From positions 1-50,240 of the forward strand of contig NZ_LSGP01000012.1 in the NCBI RefSeq assembly GCF_001611555.1: 50,240 nucleotides of DNA, read 5' to 3'. Both the position numbers and the translations under genes were made by a program. Each line of letters starts with the position of its first letter. The stretch's first letter is position 1. The notes beneath the pieces are model-generated. The model had not been told where the DNA came from, did no database searches, and saw nothing but the letters and a program-made list of their open reading frames with translations. This document shows, in pieces, positions 1 to 7,612 of the stretch. Source of the DNA: Anaerosporomusa subterranea (GTDB lineage: Bacteria; Bacillota; Negativicutes; Sporomusales; Acetonemataceae).

Positions 1-40
1 GAGCTTTCGGCTGCCAGCAGCTCCGCTGCTTACAACCGCC

Positions 41-177
41 GTTGCCGTTACCGGCGACGCTTATATATGTTAACACAGCCACCCTGACTTGTCAACACAC
101 ATTTTCTGTTTCCTTGTCGTTACGGATACCGCTCGGCGACTTTTATATACTACCACAGGCCAAATACGTTGTCAACA
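41..177. repeat. Degenerate pair of ~60 bp repeats, no gene
   Basis: Two similar stretches, about 41-98 and 115-177, each run GTTAC(C/G)G, GGCGAC, a TTATATA block, a CACAG block and then TTGTCAACA. The whole stretch 1-214 contains no ORF with a ribosome binding site. I cannot assign a function; it may be an intergenic repeat or part of a feature that starts outside the window. Confidence 0.4.
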
Positions 178-214
178 GTTATACTCTATTACAAACCAGG
201 TACTTAATGGAAAA

Positions 215-246
215 TGACACACACATCTGGAATAATGCGTGTGTCA
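215..246 (-). terminator. Rho-independent terminator of yunB
   Basis: TGACACACACAT and ATGCGTGTGTCA form a 12 bp stem with one mismatch and an 8-base loop. On the minus strand the stem is followed by TTTTCC, three bases downstream of the yunB stop. Confidence 0.7.
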
Positions 247-248
247 AA

Positions 249-932
249 TTAATGAATTTCGGTTTTGCCGTTTCCGCCGCCGTCCTCTGGGAATTGAAAG
301 GGCAACTGTAAATAGGTGCTTGGAACATCGCCGACAACGATATATTCAGCAATTGGCACTTGCGTGTTTACAACAATAGCCTTACTTACAAGCGGCACAA
401 CGATCCGCATACTGGTTGTTGCTGCAAGGTATACCATGTGCCGAGTCTGATTAATGCCAGCATGTTCAAACTTATCAATAACCTTGACCTCAACAGTACC
501 GACCGGAAGAATTGAGACTTCAATCTTAGGACCGTGGCTAGCAAAAAGTTGGCTGCCGAAGATTTGACCAGTTGGTATGTAGATGTGCTCTTCGGTGATT
601 AACTTTAGCGCTTCTTGAGCTTCCATCGTGGTTTCCGTTGCCAATTTGTTAAAGGCCATTGCATTCGGCTGAATAAGAACTACCCGCCCGCGGTTGTCGA
701 GATGAACATTAACGAGTTGGTTAGGAGATGCTGTTTGACTGACCTTTTGCATAATTACCGTATTGATTGTCTGAGTAGCGATAACTCTCGCCTTGGTTTC
801 AGCTAGTGTCAACAGAGTGGGTTTTAGGTTGGTCTCTATTTGCCAGAACGAATAAATAAAAACGAAGAGTAAGCAGATGATAAACAATGTCTTTTTGGGG
901 AAAATCCGCCTTCGTCTGGTGAGAAATCTCAT
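249..932 (-). CDS. yunB: Sporulation protein YunB
   Basis: Predicted 227 aa membrane-anchored protein of the YunB family, which in Bacillus is a mother-cell sporulation protein of unknown biochemical role. A basic N-terminus (RRRR, residues about 6-9) precedes one hydrophobic segment at roughly 13-31. The rest is a soluble domain with the family's typical stretches (NRGRVVLIQPNA; VKVIDKFEHAGINQTRH). An upstream in-frame codon would add 35 residues, but the ATG used here lies directly behind a GGGGGGAG ribosome binding site, so the shorter form is preferred. The gene is a single unit ending in its own terminator. The family match is by eye. Confidence 0.85.
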   Translation of the reverse strand: MRFLTRRRRIFPKKTLFIICLLFVFIYSFWQIETNLKPTLLTLAETKARVIATQTINTVIMQKVSQTASPNQLVNVHLDNRGRVVLIQPNAMAFNKLATETTMEAQEALKLITEEHIYIPTGQIFGSQLFASHGPKIEVSILPVGTVEVKVIDKFEHAGINQTRHMVYLAATTSMRIVVPLVSKAIVVNTQVPIAEYIVVGDVPSTYLQLPFQFPEDGGGNGKTEIH

Positions 933-1040
933 GCTACTCCCCCCACCGATATATCGTTTAATAGTATATGGGAAGAACCTGCAGAGGGTGCAAATTAAAA
1001 GACTGTTCTCTTCATATAGAAGGAAACAGTCTTGCATTGT

Positions 1041-2246
1041 TTAAATGATTTTTGCGAATCGTCTTTTACCAACCTGCAGTATCATACCTGTTACAGGTTC
1101 AATTTCAGCATCCGGATCAGCAGCCTTGTGTCCATCAATTTTTACAGCGCCTTGCTGAATGCTACGTTTGGCTTCACCGTTCGAAGCCGCTAAATTTAGC
1201 TGTACTAGCAATTTTGGCAGCCAGATTTTACTTTTATCCGGAACAACAATTTCCGGAATGTTATCAGGCATGTCATGTTGCTGAAATACTTTCACGAATT
1301 CAGCTTGCGCTAAGTTGGCCGCTTCCTCTCCATGGTACAAACGAACCAAAGTATGAGCTAAGCGCATTTTTGCATCACGGGGGTGCAGGGCTCCACTTGT
1401 TAGTTCCAGTTTAATGTTGGCCAATTCGTCATTAGATGCATCAGTAACCAGTTCATAATATCTTGCCATTAATTCATCAGGAATCGACATCGCCTTGCCA
1501 TAAATTTCGGTTGGTGCCTCGTTGATGCCGATATAATTACCGAGGCTCTTTGACATCTTATTAACACCATCAAGACCTTCAAGAATCGGCATCATGATGG
1601 CAATTTGCGGTTCTTGCCCATATTCTTCTTGGAGATGTCGTCCCATCAATAGATTAAACTTCTGATCAGTGCCGCCAAACTCAATATCCGCCTTCAACGC
1701 AACAGAGTCGTAACCTTGCATGAGCGGATAAAAGAACTCATGAACACTAATGGGCCGACACTCTTTAAACCGTTTACTGAAATCCTCGCGTTCAAGCATT
1801 CTCGCCACAGTATACTTGGCTGCTAATTTAACAACGTCGGCAAAATTCAATGGTGCCAACCAAGAACTGTTGAATACAACTTCCGTTTTCTCCCTGTCGA
1901 GGATTCGGAAGATTTGCTCTTCATAAGTCCGAGCATTAACTTGAATCGCTTCTTCGGTTAATTGTTTGCGAGTCTCACTTTTTCCTGAAGGATCGCCAAT
2001 GCGGCCTGTGAAATCGCCAATAACGATTATTATTTGATGTCCCAAGTCTTGGAACTGTTTTAATTTACGTAAGACGACGGTGTGGCCTAAATGAATATCC
2101 GGCGCCGTAGGATCGAGTCCTAACTTTACCCGCAAGGGAGTCCCGGTTGCAACTGAGCGCCGCAATTTCTCGACTAGCGAAGCCTCAGGCAGGATTTCCG
2201 CTACTCCACGTTTAATACATTCTAATTGATGCTCAACTGATTCCAT
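1041..2246 (-). CDS. tyrS: Tyrosyl-tRNA synthetase (TyrZ type)
   Basis: 401 aa class I synthetase charging tRNA-Tyr in the cytoplasm. The HIGH-type motif HLGH is at residues 52-55 and KMSKS at 230-234. The GGTDQKFNLL segment of the tyrosine-binding site is at about 191-200, and a C-terminal S4-like RNA-binding domain occupies roughly 340-401. The LGLDPTAPDIHLGH signature is typical of the TyrZ subgroup rather than the main Bacillus TyrS. The ATG at 2246 has a GAGGG ribosome binding site; an upstream in-frame start would add 29 residues unlike the family. No T-box is visible in the 170 bp upstream. Confidence 0.95.
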   Translation of the reverse strand: MESVEHQLECIKRGVAEILPEASLVEKLRRSVATGTPLRVKLGLDPTAPDIHLGHTVVLRKLKQFQDLGHQIIIVIGDFTGRIGDPSGKSETRKQLTEEAIQVNARTYEEQIFRILDREKTEVVFNSSWLAPLNFADVVKLAAKYTVARMLEREDFSKRFKECRPISVHEFFYPLMQGYDSVALKADIEFGGTDQKFNLLMGRHLQEEYGQEPQIAIMMPILEGLDGVNKMSKSLGNYIGINEAPTEIYGKAMSIPDELMARYYELVTDASNDELANIKLELTSGALHPRDAKMRLAHTLVRLYHGEEAANLAQAEFVKVFQQHDMPDNIPEIVVPDKSKIWLPKLLVQLNLAASNGEAKRSIQQGAVKIDGHKAADPDAEIEPVTGMILQVGKRRFAKII

Positions 2247-2377
2247 TTTTATATCCCTCACTGTCTTAAAAGCTACTATGAAGACATTCCCTAATTTTGG
2301 TACGACTATGTCGGAATTATAGCATAATGCCATCTAAATTGCAATCTAGACAACATCTGTTACCATTTGCCATGTTG

Positions 2378-2386
2378 TGCTATAAT
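2378..2386 (+). promoter_or_regulatory. Extended -10 promoter of the class A PBP gene
   Basis: TGCTATAAT is a perfect TATAAT with the TGn extension, 32 bp upstream of the PBP start codon. No good -35 is visible at the expected spacing. Confidence 0.55.
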
Positions 2387-2417
2387 ATTTACCATGTTAT
2401 GAGCAAGGAGGCGCTCC

Positions 2418-4580
2418 ATGAGTTCGACGAACAGCAAACAAGAAAGCAAACCGTCTAAACGTCCCGCGAAAAAGAATTATACCCCATTCATTGCAATTGC
2501 TATTATCATTTTTATTGTGATGGTTACCGGGGCTGGGCTAGGCTTTCTTACTGCCAGCATCCATACTGCACCTGGCCTATCAGGAGAATTTCGCCCGGCT
2601 GCGTCTTCGCAAATGTTTGACGTAAACGGAAAGCTGATCACAACCATTCATTCGGTTGAAAATCGTATTCCGGTCAGTTTGAGCAAGATTCCTAAAAATC
2701 TGCAATCCGCTTTTTTAGCAGCGGAGGATATCCGGTTTTATCAGCACTCAGGTATTGATGTCCGCGCGATTGGTCGGGCAGTTTTATCTAATATCCTTGA
2801 CCGCGGAGTATCTGAAGGCGGCAGCACGATAACTCAACAACTGGCCAAGAATGCCTTATTGACGCAAGAGCGAACGTTAAAGCGTAAAATCCAGGAAGCA
2901 GTACTATCTCTGCAAATTGAACGTCAGTATTCTAAACAAGAGATTTTTGAAATGTACCTAAACCAAATTTACTTCGGCGCGGGCGCGTATGGGGTGCAAG
3001 CTGCCGCTCAAGTATATTTCGGGAAAAATGTAGAAGATTTGTCCCTTGGTGAGTGCGCTCTTCTTGCGGGCATTCCCAAAAGCCCTAACTATTATTCTCC
3101 CTTAAATAACATTAAAGTTGCTAAAGAACGCCAAATGATAGTATTAGATCAGATGGTGAAGTATGGCTTTATTGACAGCACTACTGCCGGTAAAGCGGCA
3201 AAAGCAGAGATAAAGTTGGCTGCTAAGTCAGGCGATCCCTCTGGGGTAGGCGCATATTTCATCGACTATATCACACAAATTCTAATCGATAAGTATGGAG
3301 CAGATGCCGTTTACAAGGACGGACTAAAAATCTATACGACTTTGGATATCGATCTACAGAAAACTGCCGAAAAGGTCATGACACAATTACCAACGACCGG
3401 CCAAATTAAAGGGGTTAAACAGCCCCAAGGCGCGTTGGTTTGTATTGACCCTCACACCGGTTATATTAAAGCTATGGTCGGTGGCCGAGGCGGCGACCAA
3501 TTCAACCGTGCCGTCTTGGCAGAACGCCAACCGGGCTCAGCCTTTAAACCATTCGTCTATTTAGCTGCCGTGGAGAATGGCATGACTGCCGCCTCAATCG
3601 TCGACGATAAGAAAATCACCTATGCTGGCGGCTGGACTCCGCTGAACTATGATCATAAATTTCGCGGACCAGTTCCGCTTCGCACAGCACTTGAACTATC
3701 GTTAAACGGCGTTGCCGTGCAATTGGCCCAACAGGTCGGGCCGGATAAGGCGTTGTACTTAGCGCAGCAAATGGGAATATCCACATTAGTTATGCAGGGA
3801 TCAGTCAACGATCGTAATCTCGCGATGTCGTTAGGCGGTCTTACTCGTGGCGTTACTCCACTGGAAATTGCCAGCGCTTATGGTGTTTTGGCCAATCAGG
3901 GGGTAAGAATGGAACCCACAGCTATTGTCAAGGTAGTTGGTCGTAATGGTCAAGTCCTAGAAGAAAACAAGCCCCAAGGCAAAGCAGTAATTAACGAACG
4001 AAGTGCATACCTTCTTACAGATATGATGAAAGGCGTCCTGCAGCGAGGCACGGGAACTGGCGCAAATATTGGACGACCGGCAGCCGGTAAAACCGGTACG
4101 ACCAGTGATTACAACGATGCCTGGTTCATCGGCTATACACCAGATTTAGTTACTGCTGTTTGGATGGGTAACGATAATAACGAGTACTTGGATGGAATTA
4201 CTGGCGGCACAATCCCTGCCACTATTTGGCAAGAGTTTATGAGCGCAGCTGTAGCCAAAATGCCTTGGCGCGACTTCCCGCGCCCCAGCGGGTTTGTCAC
4301 AGCAACAGTATCAACTAAGGATGGCCTATTAGCAAAAGATCCTAAGGATAAAGACGCTCGTACAGAACTATTTATTTCGGGGACACAACCTAATAAAATC
4401 TCAACATATGACCCGAAAAAGGAAAAAAAACCAGGCGAAAAAGATCTGCCCGATAGTAAGTCCGATCCCGCTAAGGCAGACGAAAAGCTGCCACCACCCC
4501 CACCCCGCGGTGACACAACTGCCCCCATACCACCACCGCCACCACCCGATAAACCGGTTTCAGCCAAACCTGGAACATAA
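2418..4580 (+). CDS. Class A penicillin-binding protein (PBP1A family)
   Basis: 720 aa bifunctional peptidoglycan synthase, anchored in the cytoplasmic membrane by one segment at residues 22-46. GT51 glycosyltransferase: catalytic Glu103 in EDIRFYQHSG and GGSTITQQLAKN at 134-145. Transpeptidase: SAFK with Ser374 and Lys377, SLN at 428-430 and KTG at 558-560. The C-terminus after about 640 is a charged, proline-rich tail. A GGAGG ribosome binding site precedes the ATG. All catalytic residues are present, so the enzyme should be active. It is monocistronic, divergent from tyrS, and ends at a strong terminator. Confidence 0.93.
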   Translation: MSSTNSKQESKPSKRPAKKNYTPFIAIAIIIFIVMVTGAGLGFLTASIHTAPGLSGEFRPAASSQMFDVNGKLITTIHSVENRIPVSLSKIPKNLQSAFLAAEDIRFYQHSGIDVRAIGRAVLSNILDRGVSEGGSTITQQLAKNALLTQERTLKRKIQEAVLSLQIERQYSKQEIFEMYLNQIYFGAGAYGVQAAAQVYFGKNVEDLSLGECALLAGIPKSPNYYSPLNNIKVAKERQMIVLDQMVKYGFIDSTTAGKAAKAEIKLAAKSGDPSGVGAYFIDYITQILIDKYGADAVYKDGLKIYTTLDIDLQKTAEKVMTQLPTTGQIKGVKQPQGALVCIDPHTGYIKAMVGGRGGDQFNRAVLAERQPGSAFKPFVYLAAVENGMTAASIVDDKKITYAGGWTPLNYDHKFRGPVPLRTALELSLNGVAVQLAQQVGPDKALYLAQQMGISTLVMQGSVNDRNLAMSLGGLTRGVTPLEIASAYGVLANQGVRMEPTAIVKVVGRNGQVLEENKPQGKAVINERSAYLLTDMMKGVLQRGTGTGANIGRPAAGKTGTTSDYNDAWFIGYTPDLVTAVWMGNDNNEYLDGITGGTIPATIWQEFMSAAVAKMPWRDFPRPSGFVTATVSTKDGLLAKDPKDKDARTELFISGTQPNKISTYDPKKEKKPGEKDLPDSKSDPAKADEKLPPPPPRGDTTAPIPPPPPPDKPVSAKPGT

Positions 4581-4589
4581 TCGTCTGGC

Positions 4590-4632
4590 AAGCAAAAAAA
4601 ACACGCGCGAATAACGCGTGTTTTTTTTGCTT
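4590..4632 (+). terminator. Strong bidirectional terminator after the PBP gene
   Basis: A perfect 18 bp inverted repeat (4590-4607 and 4615-4632) with a 7-base loop. It includes an A8/T8 block, so it can work on either strand. Confidence 0.85.
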
Positions 4633-4688
4633 TGAGCGCATATACATGTAGTGATTTGATATCTGAACAGTATCGCTCAAATAATGCA

Positions 4689-4710
4689 GGAACACGCTCA
4701 CGCGTGTTCC
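4689..4710 (-). terminator. Hairpin downstream of the YjcZ-like genes
   Basis: GGAACACGC and GCGTGTTCC form a perfect 9 bp stem with a 4-base loop, 17 bases after the stop at 4727. The U-rich tail is weak. Confidence 0.5.
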
Positions 4711-4726
4711 CAGGCATAAGTACCCT

Positions 4727-4828
4727 TTAGATACAAGTAGTATCTTCTTCTACAAAGAAGAGCAGCAGGATGATGATGATGATGATCCATACACCATTGA
4801 ATCCGCCAAATCCGCATCCTCTTGCCAT
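4727..4828 (-). CDS. YjcZ-like small membrane protein, copy 1
   Basis: 33 aa micro-protein. The ATG at 4828 follows an AAGGGGGTAA ribosome binding site. It begins MARGCGFGGFNGVW and continues with six isoleucines, LLLFF, then an acidic VEED end. This glycine-rich start plus single hydrophobic helix is the pattern of the YjcZ/YtxC-neighbour class of tiny spore proteins in Firmicutes. A second copy with the same plan lies about 95 bp upstream at 4924-5028. Similarity of layout between two adjacent reading frames, each with its own ribosome binding site, is the main support. Expression late in sporulation is inference from the family. Confidence 0.75.
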   Translation of the reverse strand: MARGCGFGGFNGVWIIIIIILLLFFVEEDTTCI

Positions 4829-4923
4829 TACTGGTTACCCCCTTTATGCTTGTTCAGAGTGCGGCGGCCGCGGCTGTAACGCGTTCGCCAATTTTTTATC
4901 CTGTAATCAGGACGCTGACAAGT

Positions 4924-5028
4924 TTAGATTGAGGTATCTCCCTCGTCAAAGAAGAACAGCAATAAAATGATGATGATAATCCATACCACGCTGGATCCGC
5001 CACCGCCGAAACCACACCATCTTGACAC
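4924..5028 (-). CDS. YjcZ-like small membrane protein, copy 2
   Basis: 34 aa micro-protein starting at a GTG (5028) nine bases after a GGAGG ribosome binding site. It reads SRWCGFGGGGSSVVW after the start, then IIIII, LLL, FFF and an acidic DEGD end. It is a paralogue of the gene at 4727-4828: the CGFGG motif, the VW before the isoleucine run and the acidic tail all match. A different frame offers an ATG just after the same GGAGG, but its product has no such pattern. It likely inserts in a spore membrane or coat; this is inferred from YjcZ-type proteins. Confidence 0.72.
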   Translation of the reverse strand: MSRWCGFGGGGSSVVWIIIIILLLFFFDEGDTSI

Positions 5029-5163
5029 TGATCATTACCTCCTTCAAGGTATATTCATAAAGGCGGTTATGTGCCGCGTACACTTTAGCGCCATCCACCT
5101 TTCTAGTTCAATATATGGATTTGGAGCGAAAAGTGTTACTAGTGGTCCTTGAGTCGAAAGTTT

Positions 5164-5505
5164 TTATTGCAACATACGACGAATTTGTTGAGGCGCTTCA
5201 GCAGCGGTTTTAAGCGACTGCATCGTATTGGTTAACAAGTTGGTAATGTTGCGAACAGTTTCCACGGTTGCACTCATGGTGTCAATTTTTCGGTCCATAC
5301 GAACATTACCAGACGACATTGTCAGCATGACCATCATCAATTGTACAGGAAACTCTGGATTATTAATTACCCTGCGCAGCAAACCAGATATAGCATCTGG
5401 TCTGACAGGTTCGGCCACTTTTGCTTCTTTGGAAGTTACCTGTGTCGCAGTAGTGGCAACCGCTTGTGGATGTTTTCCACGAAGTCGCCATTTTCGAAGG
5501 CGCAT
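5164..5505 (-). CDS. Hypothetical protein, basic N-terminus
   Basis: 113 aa protein that I do not recognise. The start has an AAGGGGGGTGA ribosome binding site. The N-terminus is strongly basic (MRLRKWRLRGKHP). The C-terminal two thirds look helical: an NPEFPVQLMMVMLTMSSGNVRMD stretch that could pack on itself, then a region rich in T, N and L ending in QQIRRMLQ. There is no clear membrane segment or catalytic motif. It is divergent from the YbaB-like gene at 5608 and shares its roughly 100 bp promoter region, so the two may be co-regulated. The function is unknown. Confidence 0.65.
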   Translation of the reverse strand: MRLRKWRLRGKHPQAVATTATQVTSKEAKVAEPVRPDAISGLLRRVINNPEFPVQLMMVMLTMSSGNVRMDRKIDTMSATVETVRNITNLLTNTMQSLKTAAEAPQQIRRMLQ

Positions 5506-5607
5506 AATCTGTCACCCCCCTTTAGGTGGTCTCTATAGGTATTATATGAAACTAGTCTGTAAAAGGAATCCCAAATAGCAAAACCTTATGCGAAAGGAGG
5601 AATAATT

Positions 5608-5928
5608 GTGTTGGAGCAGTTCGGTAATGTAATGGAAATGGTGAAGCGGCTACAGCAAAATGTTGCGAATATGGAGGAACAGTTAAAAAATGAATTGATC
5701 GAAGTATCGGGCAGCGATATGGTAAAAGTAACGCTCAATGGGCAGCAGCAAATTGTAGCCCTTGAAATCAATCCCAAATATATTACTCCCGAGTCGGCTA
5801 CTCTGCTACAAGATTTATTGATTACCACTATTAATAACGGATTCATTCAGTCACGCGAAATGCATAAAACAGCTATGGATAAGTTGGCTGGTGAATTGAA
5901 TCTTCCTAAAATCCCCGGCCTGTTTTAA
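5608..5928 (+). CDS. YbaB/EbfC family DNA-binding protein
   Basis: 106 aa nucleoid-associated protein of the YbaB/EbfC family. A long N-terminal helix (about 1-40) precedes the GSDMVKVTLNGQQQIVALEINPKYI strand region and a C-terminal helix. The GTG start follows AAAGGAGG with a seven-base spacer. The usual YbaB of Firmicutes sits between dnaX and recR; this one does not, so it is probably a second, divergent paralogue. It is followed 12 bp later by an unknown gene with its own ribosome binding site. The pair forms an operon that ends at 6496. DNA binding is inferred from the family. Confidence 0.8.
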   Translation: MLEQFGNVMEMVKRLQQNVANMEEQLKNELIEVSGSDMVKVTLNGQQQIVALEINPKYITPESATLLQDLLITTINNGFIQSREMHKTAMDKLAGELNLPKIPGLF

Positions 5929-5940
5929 GGAGGAACAAGT

Positions 5941-6462
5941 ATGGCGACTGAAACTGCCGATGCTCCAGTTTCCTTATGGAATACGATCTTCCGCATTACG
6001 GAGAAGATGGTTAACGACGGAGCGAGTTATGATGCCCTGATCAATATTTTAACTCTGTTCTGCCTGATTTCCATTCTCCAACGCAACACTCATTCAACCT
6101 CTGCCGTGGCGGCGCCATCAGCTGTGGGCGGGCTGGGTAAGCTTCTTGGCGACCTAACGAAAGGCGACGGCACGGGTCCCTCGCCAGATGCGTTGATGTC
6201 CTTACTCCCTTTGCTCAATAGCCCACAAATGAAGTCTAAACTGAACCCTACGACCATTGCGACTGTTCTCGGTTTAATTAACAGTATGGGAGGAGGCGAA
6301 AAGCCCGAAAGCCCAAAGCAGGAGAAGGCTGAACCGAAGGGGGAGCCCCGGGCGCTTCCGGTCGCGCCGGAAGCTGAGGAAGCGCCACACATTATTCCCC
6401 GTGATCCGGCAGAAAAAAAAACAGCTAATAGCCGTTATTTAAATTGGAAGTCTAGTTTTTAA
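5941..6462 (+). CDS. Hypothetical protein, partner of the YbaB paralogue
   Basis: 173 aa protein without a family I can name. The ribosome binding site is AAGGAGG. One moderately hydrophobic stretch at about 33-47 (YDALINILTLFCLISIL) is followed by a glycine/alanine-rich part, then PDALMSLLPLLNSPQMKSKLNPTTIATVLGLINSM-like helices at about 82-116. The end is low-complexity, charged and rich in E, P, K and A. The leucine-rich repeat-like middle is common in uncharacterised Firmicute proteins. The gene is in the same operon as the YbaB-like gene and is closed by the terminator at 6468-6496. Confidence 0.7.
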   Translation: MATETADAPVSLWNTIFRITEKMVNDGASYDALINILTLFCLISILQRNTHSTSAVAAPSAVGGLGKLLGDLTKGDGTGPSPDALMSLLPLLNSPQMKSKLNPTTIATVLGLINSMGGGEKPESPKQEKAEPKGEPRALPVAPEAEEAPHIIPRDPAEKKTANSRYLNWKSSF

Positions 6463-6467
6463 CTGCA

Positions 6468-6496
6468 AAAAACCAGCCTAGAAAAGGCTGGTTTTT
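6468..6496 (+). terminator. Terminator of the YbaB-like operon
   Basis: AAAAACCAGCCT and AGGCTGGTTTTT form a perfect 12 bp stem with a 5-base loop and a T-tract. Confidence 0.85.
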
Positions 6497-6524
6497 ACTT
6501 GCCTAGATATCTTATCACTTCATC

Positions 6525-6795
6525 AAGACCGCTCAGAAAGGCCCAGGTGTTGTTGCCTACGAGGCTAGTGATAAACCTGAGGGCAGAATGGCAGCCCCAC
6601 CGCCCCGGCAGCGACGCGTACAAAAGGGTACGCTAGCAATGGGGTGGCGGGGCTAAGTGCGCAACTCTTGGCGCTTTAGCGCATTCGCCGCTCTCGGCCG
6701 TCCATGGCCTTCGCGGCACCTGAACGTCCTGTTCAATGGAGTTGGCTGCCTGCCCTGTACGGGTGCAACGCAGATGGGGCTTTATGAGCGTTCTT
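6525..6795 (-). mobile_element. MITE-like repeat, copy A
   Basis: 271 bp non-coding element. Its two ends are inverted repeats over 25 bp with about 20 matches: the left end reads AAGACCGCTCAGAAAGGCCC and the inverted right end AAGAACGCTCATAAAGCCCC. On the minus strand it shares CATCTGCGTTGCACCC and a GCGCTAAAGCGCCAAG block with copy C, and about 40 bp at its other end (CTAG.CTC.TAGG.AACAACA) with copy B. No transposase ORF is present, so any movement would need help from elsewhere. It fills the gap between the YbaB operon and the DUF2148 gene. Confidence 0.65.
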
Positions 6796-6806
6796 GACTG
6801 TCTTGA

Positions 6807-7337
6807 CTAGCCTCGATCAAAGAATGGACTCTTGCCGCTTACACTCAGCGGAATACCATAGACTATAGTAACCGCTTCCTCGAAATACTCCAGATTTAGT
6901 GCGGCGCGGCCGATGGAAAACATGACACGGTTGTCAACCCGGTGCTGCGCAGCCACACTAACGGCCGAGCCGAGAGCTATGCCAAGATCGCCGATACTAA
7001 CAGCGCACATTCCTTTGTGTTTTACATTTTCAGCACAATTGGCATAGCCACAATAGCCGCAAGGGACAACTCCCATCACGCTAACTTTCTGTCCGAGCAG
7101 TATCACAGCTACTGCTTTATCAACACAATTCGCGTCACGCTCAAAGAACTGCGAGCCTGATTCTTTGGCAATCTTTCGCATTTCCGCAGACAGAATATCT
7201 TTGTCTCTGCCTGTCACAACGAGTGTCGCCAGATTATCCACACCGCGCCCCTTCGGTGCGGTGCGAGCGGCCAAACACATGAGCTCCGCTACTTGTAAAG
7301 CGCCGCGTTCTTCCATCTCGTGACTTTTCACACGCAT
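6807..7337 (-). CDS. DUF2148 ferredoxin-like protein
   Basis: 176 aa cytoplasmic protein of the DUF2148 family. The cysteine motif CGYCGYANC with a further Cys in KGMC (about 94-116) suggests an iron-sulphur site. The flanking GDLGIALGSAVSVAAQHRVDNRVMFSIGRAAL block is the family hallmark. The ATG at 7337 is preferred because AAGGGG lies eight bases ahead; a GTG three codons earlier is too close to it. The gene is bracketed by two copies of the same short repeat element. The biochemical role of the family is unknown; redox function is inferred. Confidence 0.8.
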   Translation of the reverse strand: MRVKSHEMEERGALQVAELMCLAARTAPKGRGVDNLATLVVTGRDKDILSAEMRKIAKESGSQFFERDANCVDKAVAVILLGQKVSVMGVVPCGYCGYANCAENVKHKGMCAVSIGDLGIALGSAVSVAAQHRVDNRVMFSIGRAALNLEYFEEAVTIVYGIPLSVSGKSPFFDRG

Positions 7338-7372
7338 ACTCTCCACCCCTTACATTTCCTTCACGACCAATT

Positions 7373-7389
7373 CTATCATCCTATGATAG
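7373..7389. repeat. 17 bp palindrome, copy 1
   Basis: CTATCATCCTATGATAG, nearly identical to the palindrome at 7595-7611. The pair brackets repeat copy B. Confidence 0.6.
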
Positions 7390-7391
7390 TC

Positions 7392-7569
7392 AGACCGTTG
7401 ATAAACGCCCATCTGCGTTGTTAGCCCTGCGGGAGCGCGCTTGCCGTACCCTGCGAACGTACTGTCTGCGCGCGCTTCCTCGGGCTGCCTAGTGATGCTA
7501 CTCCGTTTTCCTGCGTCGGATAGTTGCTAGTCTCATAGGTAACAACATCTGGACATTTCTCAACGGTCT
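7392..7569 (+). mobile_element. MITE-like repeat, copy B
   Basis: 178 bp element. Its left end is AGACCGTTGATAAACG and its inverted right end AGACCGTTGAGAAATG, a terminal inverted repeat of about 24 bp with few mismatches. Shortly inside the left end it has CATCTGCGTTG, as in copies A and C. Its right third matches copy A. It has no coding capacity. Confidence 0.65.
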
Positions 7570-7594
7570 GGAAAATAGGTTGTCAACAAGCTGT

Positions 7595-7611
7595 CTATCA
7601 TCTTATGATAG
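7595..7611. repeat. 17 bp palindrome, copy 2
   Basis: CTATCATCTTATGATAG, one base different from 7373-7389 and placed one base after the mutS2 stop codon. It could also serve as a weak 3'-end hairpin. Confidence 0.55.
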
Positions 7612-7612
7612 T

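Noticed and set aside
42-311. 89-codon ORF at the window start
   Set aside because: No ribosome binding site; it crosses the degenerate repeats, the yunB terminator and the yunB 3' end.
4133-4717. Long minus-strand ORF (194 codons) opposite the PBP gene end
   Set aside because: It is the complement of the proline-rich PBP tail, runs through the terminator, and has no ribosome binding site.
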